A stretch of DNA of 64,000 bases from positions 6,568,689 to 6,632,688 of the forward strand of contig BTRK01000002.1 in the NCBI GenBank assembly GCA_036245805.1, read 5' to 3'. How positions within the stretch are numbered: position 1 is the stretch's first letter; each line of letters starts with the position of its first letter. Origin of the DNA: Pristionchus mayeri (lineage: Eukaryota; Nematoda; Chromadorea; Rhabditida; Neodiplogasteridae). The notes under the pieces were generated by a model that ran no database searches, was not told where the DNA came from, and worked only from the letters and a program-made list of their open reading frames with translations. A program made the translations under genes and the position numbers. Of the stretch, positions 58,448-64,000 are shown piece by piece.

Positions 58448-59170
58448 CTGCGGCGACACGCAAAATGGGGGGTTCAAGATACGGCGTATATTTTGAACGG
58501 CTCATTCAAACCCCATAAATGTATCGTAATTCTGAAAGATCTCGACGAGAGCTTTTTCCTATGGTCAGTTCTCTCAGATAGCCACTCGTAAGTTCTCCGC
58601 CTCAAATGTAATATCACATGTCACTATAAATATGTCGTTCAACCAACTTACGAATGCAACCACAGATAATCTTTTGCGAGGCATCGGCATGTCGAGGAGT
58701 AGCATATTTTCGATTTTCCTATTTTTCTTGTCTTTACATCAACGAATTGTCAAATCATCAACGGTGCACTTTCGAACTAGAGCGTCAATAAACCTGCAAA
58801 ATTGGGATGAGACGCACAACTTAATAGTGTCATTGTGATCTCATAAACAATTTGAACTAACAAAGTGGTACGCAATTATTTGTCTAAAAGATTATTCCAC
58901 TAATACTGAAACTTCAGTCCGCGAATTCGCAAATTATGCTACATGTGCATTGTATGGCTAAACTTACATCAAAAGCCCGTTCCAGTCCCATGGCGGAAAT
59001 GGTAGTTTTCTCACAAAGTAACTCCATGACAGGAGGCGATCGCTGGACGAGTTTCTGCAGTCTATCATCATCTATAATTAGCCCGCTTGTCTGAAATGCG
59101 TGTTTTTAACATATTGAAAAAATCGATATTAGAACGCCGTATCTTGAACCCCCCATTTTGCGTGTCGCGC
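58448..59170. repeat. Short inverted repeat bracketing F-box exons
   Basis: GACACGCAAAATGGGGGGTT at 58455 returns inverted at about 59145-59166. Exons of the F-box pseudogene lie between. It may be the ends of an element, or transposon-borne sequence captured on both sides. Confidence 0.5.
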
Positions 59171-59473
59171 TGCACTAGGGTGATCGGCTTTTATAGGCGA
59201 CATCCAGCATCTCCAACTCCCGATGTTTGACCATCTTGAGCAAGATCTGGATTATCCAGTCAGATTGCTCGTCGAAGTGACCCTGTAATGAAATTAGTGA
59301 ACCCATATTGGCATTACACCGCTCAGTGGTAAGGAGTAACTCAATCTTACCGAAACAAATGCCACAGCACATAAATCGAGTGGTATTCCCTAAGGCTTGT
59401 CTTCGTGGGAAATCTATAGATATGATCGGTTTAGGAATATGAAGAATTAATAGATCATTCCATATAAAACAAG

Positions 59474-59566
59474 GAGCAACGGTCTGACTCTCTTCAGTTT
59501 GCACGCTCTCTCGTCTCTCTGACCGGCGAGAGAGCGTGCAAACCGAAGAAAGTCAGATCATTGCTC
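59474..59566. mobile_element. Hairpin MITE in F-box exon
   Basis: GAGCAACGGTCTGACTCTCT to its inverse. Flanking 8-mers AAAACAAG (59466-59473) and AAAACCAG (59567-59574) are a hAT-size duplication with one mismatch. Confidence 0.85.
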
Positions 59567-59615
59567 AAAACCAGTCCTACATTTCCCCACCTCAATGATC
59601 AGATTCCGAGTATTA

Positions 59616-60878
59616 GGTTGGAACAAAAGTTTTGCACGATTATGACCATGAAGTTTGAAATCACTTAAAAGGCTTCACTTTAATCGGGCCGATCTAAGGT
59701 AGAATATATTTAGGGACTATTTGTAAAATACATCCGCTACTTTGAATCGAATCCTGCTCTGAGGGTTTGCGAAAAAAAAACAGGTTTCATTAAATGTAAA
59801 ATTTTTTAGTTACATGAACATTTGTTTATCACGCTCCTATTCTGACAGAACAAATCATGGTATAATCTCACATAGTGGAGTGAAAAGCCCGTTGGTAGTT
59901 CTCTCTAAAGCTATGTAGGATCTGGTGGTTACTTCAATTTAGCAAGGATTACAGGCCATTAAATTCCAACATTCGCGAAGTAACGTTGCTCACTGGATCG
60001 CTTTTCTTGTCTCGACAATCAATCATACTGGCTTGATCTTAAGTGTTTTAAATATGCTACCGTGGGGTTTTATAACATAGAGGAATGCTGGATCATACCC
60101 TTTTCCCCTTCAAGAAAATTTAGATTTTCTGAAATTTTGAATCATGATCATCACAGCCAAAATATTGAAATTCGGTGTACATAGTTCAAGTCGATCTCCT
60201 CAAAAGGAAGCTATCCCCTGAGTCGGCCAAGCCAATAAGTGATAGAGTAAGAGTTGCTCGTTCAGTTAACCATATAAAGTCTGAGCTCCCTTTTCTGCTG
60301 GAAACATGGCATTCATGGAAACATCAATTTGGACACTAAAATATCAGTATCTGAGTATGCAATATTGCATTTTTTTTAAATTGAAGCATTGTATATCCAC
60401 GCAAAAAGAATTTTAAGCTTATCATGGAAGGTACTTAAAGTTTAAGTGCATTTGAGATCGATAGACTTACGGCTACGGCTATGCGGTAAAGGCAACTAAT
60501 TCAGACCAAGCCCCTTTTGGCGCGAGATCAAACATGACCTGAGTTTCTGGAACGCCATTTGTGATAATCACCATTGTCATAGTATCTTATGATGCCTGTT
60601 CATCATACTTTCCAAATACACCTTTATATTTGCATTATCATCGATGCCCATAGAGTGCAGACCCCAAAATTATGTTGTTCAGTTCTCAAATGTAGTAACT
60701 TTGACTTTAAAATATCGCCACAATATGAAATGGTATGGGTAATACTAATGTGTGATAGAAAGAGTATCGAAGCCCTCAATGAATAAATGCAACAATATTA
60801 AATAATTTTGTAAATAAATGTCAGGGTGTGCCGGAAAAGAAAATTTGAAAATCGTGCAAAACTTTTGTTCCAACCTGA
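59616..60878. mobile_element. Decayed mariner in F-box exon, 1263 bp
   Basis: GGTTGGAACAAAAGTTTTGC and inverse, TA on both sides (59614-59615, 60879-60880). Same length as 33823-35085. No intact transposase. Confidence 0.8.
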
Positions 60879-61337
60879 TAGATGAGAGATTGAAGAAGGA
60901 TGTGATCTCGTCTTCAGTAGTTGACTCGGTGAAGGATTGTTCCATGCTATCATCTATAGCTCTGATATTCAGAGAGTAAGGCATATATTTCTTATTCTGT
61001 AATGCACACAGATTTTCCCAATTATCATTGGTCTTTAAGTGATACATAATTGATTATGGCAAAATAATTGTTGCAACTTGCCATGGTGATTTGAACGAGG
61101 GAAAAGCATCGTCATCCCGCTTGCAACTCGATCCCCTTCATGCGAGGATTGACAGAGGCTATAATTTGGTGATCTGCCAAATTTAATTTCGTGCAGATAC
61201 ATGTGAGAATCTCATTCGGGAGATTTATGAGTGGATTCTGAAACAAGGAAATTCATTTATTTAAATATATATATATTTATGCTATTTCTGTCGAAATAAC
61301 GTTACAAAATTGAAATAGAATAGGCAATTAATGACGG

Positions 61338-63170
61338 TTAAAATGACGAGTGAATAATGGTACAATAGGGTATTGGGATCTTCTCAGGGTAACTGGTTTG
61401 ATTCTCGGAATTTACTAAAAGCCTTGCCGCTCTTGGAAAGAAACTATTGTGTCTGTAGTTGTGGTTCGATCCAGGATTATTGAAGTTCATTCCGTTTCGA
61501 GTGTAGTAAATTTTGAAATAATGTGGTTTTCGGTTGGAAATACTATATTTGCCTCGGATGAGATTTGTGGCTACTCTCTTATCAATCGCTATTCTACGCT
61601 TCTCTAGGGACTCAATGCCTAGTCTCTTGTTGCGATCGAGAGCAGTGGGCATGTTTTCCCAAGTATGATTAAAACAGCGCATAAATAACCGTCGTGTGAA
61701 ATAGTTTTGTACCCTTTCGAGTTCCTTTTTATCCTTGTTTTGGTAAGGGTTGAAGACGGGGTGAAGCGCTTTCTAAAATTGGTCTAATGTACATTGAGTA
61801 CGTTTTGACGAGTACTTCTATATTTTTGGTTCGTAAGGCTCTGAGGATAGTGTGACTAGTAGTTTTGGCTTTAATGGATACGGAAGTGCAATGATCGGAA
61901 AATGAGAGGTTTTTCTGGATAACAAAACCGAGGTCTTTCACTTTTTCTTTTTGTTCCAGAGTTGTGGTTCCTATAGTATATGTTCGCTTTGTATTTGCTC
62001 TGCCTAGGTGCAATGAGTTACACTTATGCGCAGCAAGAGGGAGTTGCCACTCTTCAGAAAAGTTTACCATAGTGTCAATCGCAGCCTGTAGAGGGGCGGG
62101 TGAATTCCCCTTCCTAAAGGACCGATGTATTTTTATGTCATCGGCATACATTCTTGCAACGACGCCATGATTTTGTACTAGAGTAGGGATTTCTGAGGTG
62201 TAAATAAGGAAGAGCAAGGGGCCTAGGACTGAGCCCTGTGGGACGCCGCTAGTTACAGGCATTGAGGTAGAAAGCGCATCTTTTACTCTCACTTGGAATG
62301 ATCTATCTGTGAGGTATCCTGCTATCCACTTGATTGTATTTTCGGAGAGACCTATATTGCTAAGCTTGAGTTTTAGTTTGGGATGGGATACTCTATCAAA
62401 AGCTTTTGCAAAATCAAAGTAGATAACGTCAACAGGTTTCCCATCACTAATCGAGGATGTCCAGTGTTCGAGGACTTCGAGCATTTGGAGCTCACGCGAT
62501 CGTTTCTTGCGGAATCCGTATTGCTCATCGGGGAAAATGTTTAATTGTTCGCAAAGGTTGATAATAGATTTGCACAAAAATGCGCTCGAAAACTCGGCAA
62601 AAGAAAGATGTAATAGAGATGGGCCTGTAGTTTACGGGATTGGAAAAAGGGGGCGATTTCTTAACAGGAGTTACTATGGAATGCCTCCAATGGGAGGGGA
62701 CCGTACCAGATTGGTAGGAGATCCTAAAAATGATTTCAAGGGCTTCGGAAATGGGCACGGCAATTCGTTTTATGAATGAAAGGTCAATGTTCTCAGGGGT
62801 TTTGCAGGAGGAGCGTTTCCATTTCTCAATAAGGGCGCAGATCTCGTGCCTAAGAAAATGGGGTTCTTCGTAAGTACCTATATGAGGGAAAGCACCGGTA
62901 TTTGGCAATTTTCCGTTATCGATTGTGAATACGCTTACAAAAGTCTCCTCGGCTAGTAAGTTTGCTTTGCCTATGTCATCCATAACCAGAGTGCCATCAG
63001 CTCTCTTTAAGCCTTCGACTCCCTTGGATTTATTGGCACAGCGTTTCATAAAACGGAAAAAACTTGTTCTTATCGTCGAGGGGAGAAATGGTAGTACATA
63101 TAGTTCGAAAACGGTACCACAGTATCTACATTCTGTGCACATGTACATTTTTGTTCCCTCTGTCACGAGT
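61338..63170 (-). mobile_element. CR1/jockey-type LINE, frameshifted, 5'-truncated
   Basis: Three overlapping frames on the minus strand make one reverse transcriptase. 63166-62525: WRHSIVTPVKKSPPFSNPVN, YRPISITSFFCRVFERI. 62577-61729: EQYGFRKKRS, DVIYFDFAKAFDRVSH, SGVPQGSVLGPLLFLIYTSE, MYADDIKIH (catalytic YADD). 61682-61338: C-terminal tail with RKPHYFKIYYTRNG. Frameshifts near 62550 and 61735 make it inactive. No endonuclease domain remains. It is related to, but more decayed than, 27218-28275. It inserted just upstream of the F-box exon at 61237. Confidence 0.85.
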
Positions 63171-63299
63171 GCATGATAAAGATCTCTCGAATTGGTGTAT
63201 TATATTTTTGGAAGTTGATACTATTGTTAGATTTTTCAACTACTTCAGTGTAATCAAAACAGTTTTAAATTTCAAAGAAACAAAAAAAATCACGCGCCG

Positions 63300-63533
63300 A
63301 AATTCGACGACATTTGACGATTTGTATACGGTTGAAATATTTCGAATACATCAGCGTGTTACTGAAATAGCGCAATTAAAGAAGACCTCACAAGGTACGA
63401 TAACGAATTGAGAATGAGTGTTGTGTAGTATTGGGTCAATTTTTTCTTCCAGTCTGAGTGGGCGGAGATTAAGCAGGCAAACCTGGTGGCATCCCTTCAG
63501 GGGATGAACAAGATAACAGTAAAAGAAGAAACG
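63300..63533 (+). CDS. Possible exons of an unrecognised gene
   Basis: A segment reading TTFDDLYTVEIFRIHQRVTE to a GTACGA donor near 63395, then after a TTCCAG acceptor (63453) SEWAEIKQANLVASLQGMNK ... RSLALW and a stop. Splice signals look good but I cannot make the two phases agree. This may be the end of an F-box-type gene. Weak. Confidence 0.25.
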
Positions 63534-63884
63534 AGATCACTTGCCCTCTGGTAATGCTGCAGCATCAGCAATAAAACAATTCAAAATAAAATAATAATTA
63601 TGTTTTGTGAATTTAACTTTAGTCAAACTGTTTTTACTTAACAGACTGCAATTGGATTATATAAAGGTTTAGAATATGTAAAATATTTTTTACTCTTGCA
63701 TATTAATGAGTCAACGTGCACGTTTATCAGACATTTGTTGGTTCATGCGACAATGATGGGCGGATCTCGATTGGTCTTTTACAATGTCATGCCTCCGACA
63801 AGCAGGATAGACACTATGAGGGAAATCGATTGTTCGAGCGAGGCGGCGATATTCTATACAAATATTGATTACCTCCGCCCGATT

Positions 63885-63985
63885 CTCCCCGTCAGCAACT
63901 TTTGCGGATTTCTCGGTCTCGAGCCTTTCATAACGCTCACGATGCGGGAATGAGTGCAGGTTATGGCTGTGAGCAACGCCAAAAC
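63885..63985. repeat. Degenerate copy of the dispersed repeat end
   Basis: CTCGAGCCTTTCATAACGCT and GCGGGAATGAGTGCAGGTTA resemble the repeat end at 53640-53690 with many changes. Confidence 0.45.
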
Positions 63986-64000
63986 CGAAATTAGTGACCG

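Larger units (their letters stand above)
58640..61237 (-). pseudogene. F-box gene broken by mariner and MITE
   Basis: Minus strand: exon from 61237 with a clear F-box (NPLINLPNEILTCICTKLNL, ADHQIIASVNPRMKGIEL) and an in-frame TGA after QAG. The donor is GCAAGT at 61081. Next is an exon with NDNWENLCALQNKKYMPYSL ... EDEITSFFNLSS, cut by a mariner at 60878. It resumes at 59615 (NTRNLIIEVGKCRTGF), is cut again by a hairpin MITE at 59566 and resumes at 59465 (WNDLLILHIPKP). Later blocks are GHFDEQSDWIIQILLKMVKH (59283-59175), LIIDDDRLQKLVQRSPPVME (about 59092-58970) and FIDALVRKCTVDDLTIR (about 58795). It matches the F-box gene at 1128-1671 in exon layout (FSLQGETRKLRIG versus FNLSSNTRNLIIEV). 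Removing both insertions restores the reading frame at each site, so both hit coding sequence. Clearly dead. Confidence 0.75.

Overview
This window looks like a nematode genome, most likely Pristionchus or a close relative. The genes have many short exons with GT-AG introns, there are small F-box genes and lineage-expanded kinase genes, and RTE, CR1/jockey, mariner and hAT-type elements are abundant. The genus is inferred from gene-family style, not from a search. There are no operons or bacterial signals.

Layout. 1-5.6 kb: three F-box gene copies or remnants (two as an inverted pair), one of them split by an RTE retrotransposon with a 9-bp target duplication. 5.6-13.1 kb: transposon-rich, with a Tc1-like element, a 2.1-kb long-TIR element carrying an unrecognised Cys-pair reading frame, and fold-back elements. 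13.1-14.9 kb: truncated JNK-like kinase KD (minus). 16.9-20.1 kb: PERK/PEK-like membrane kinase (minus). 20.4-22.1 kb: predicted secreted coiled-coil gene (minus), divergent from KE. 22.9-26.2 kb: complete JNK-like pseudokinase KE (plus). 26.7-29.4 kb: relict KF, filled by a LINE and a fold-back element. 29.6-36.7 kb: complete JNK-like pseudokinase KC (minus), whose introns hold three large elements. 36.6-49.5 kb: a near-perfect palindrome of about 12.9 kb whose arms each carry the KC promoter and exon 1, a mariner, and 5'-truncated kinases KB and KA. 49.5-58.3 kb: nested fold-back elements around one orphan kinase exon (KG). 58.6-61.2 kb: an F-box pseudogene broken by a mariner and a hairpin MITE. 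61.3-63.2 kb: a CR1/jockey-type LINE. 63.2-64 kb: possible exons and a degenerate repeat.

Main biology. The JNK-like copies (KA-KG) form one family. In every copy where the segment survives, the DFG aspartate is replaced (GFG or GFS), the TxY activation motif is absent, and KD and KE also have HRN in place of HRD. KC (388 codons) and KE (367 codons) nevertheless splice into uninterrupted reading frames, so they may be maintained as pseudokinases. KD, KE and KF share a block around TGTTGATAAGC (GATA-factor type), placed about 100-115 bp before the start in KD and KE. The PEK-like kinase keeps its catalytic residues. The palindrome's left breakpoint lies in KC intron 1. KG and KA look like the two halves of one kinase gene broken inside a mariner, which gives a partial history of the rearrangement.

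All gene structures are hand-spliced from reading frame and splice signals. No database search or expression data were available.
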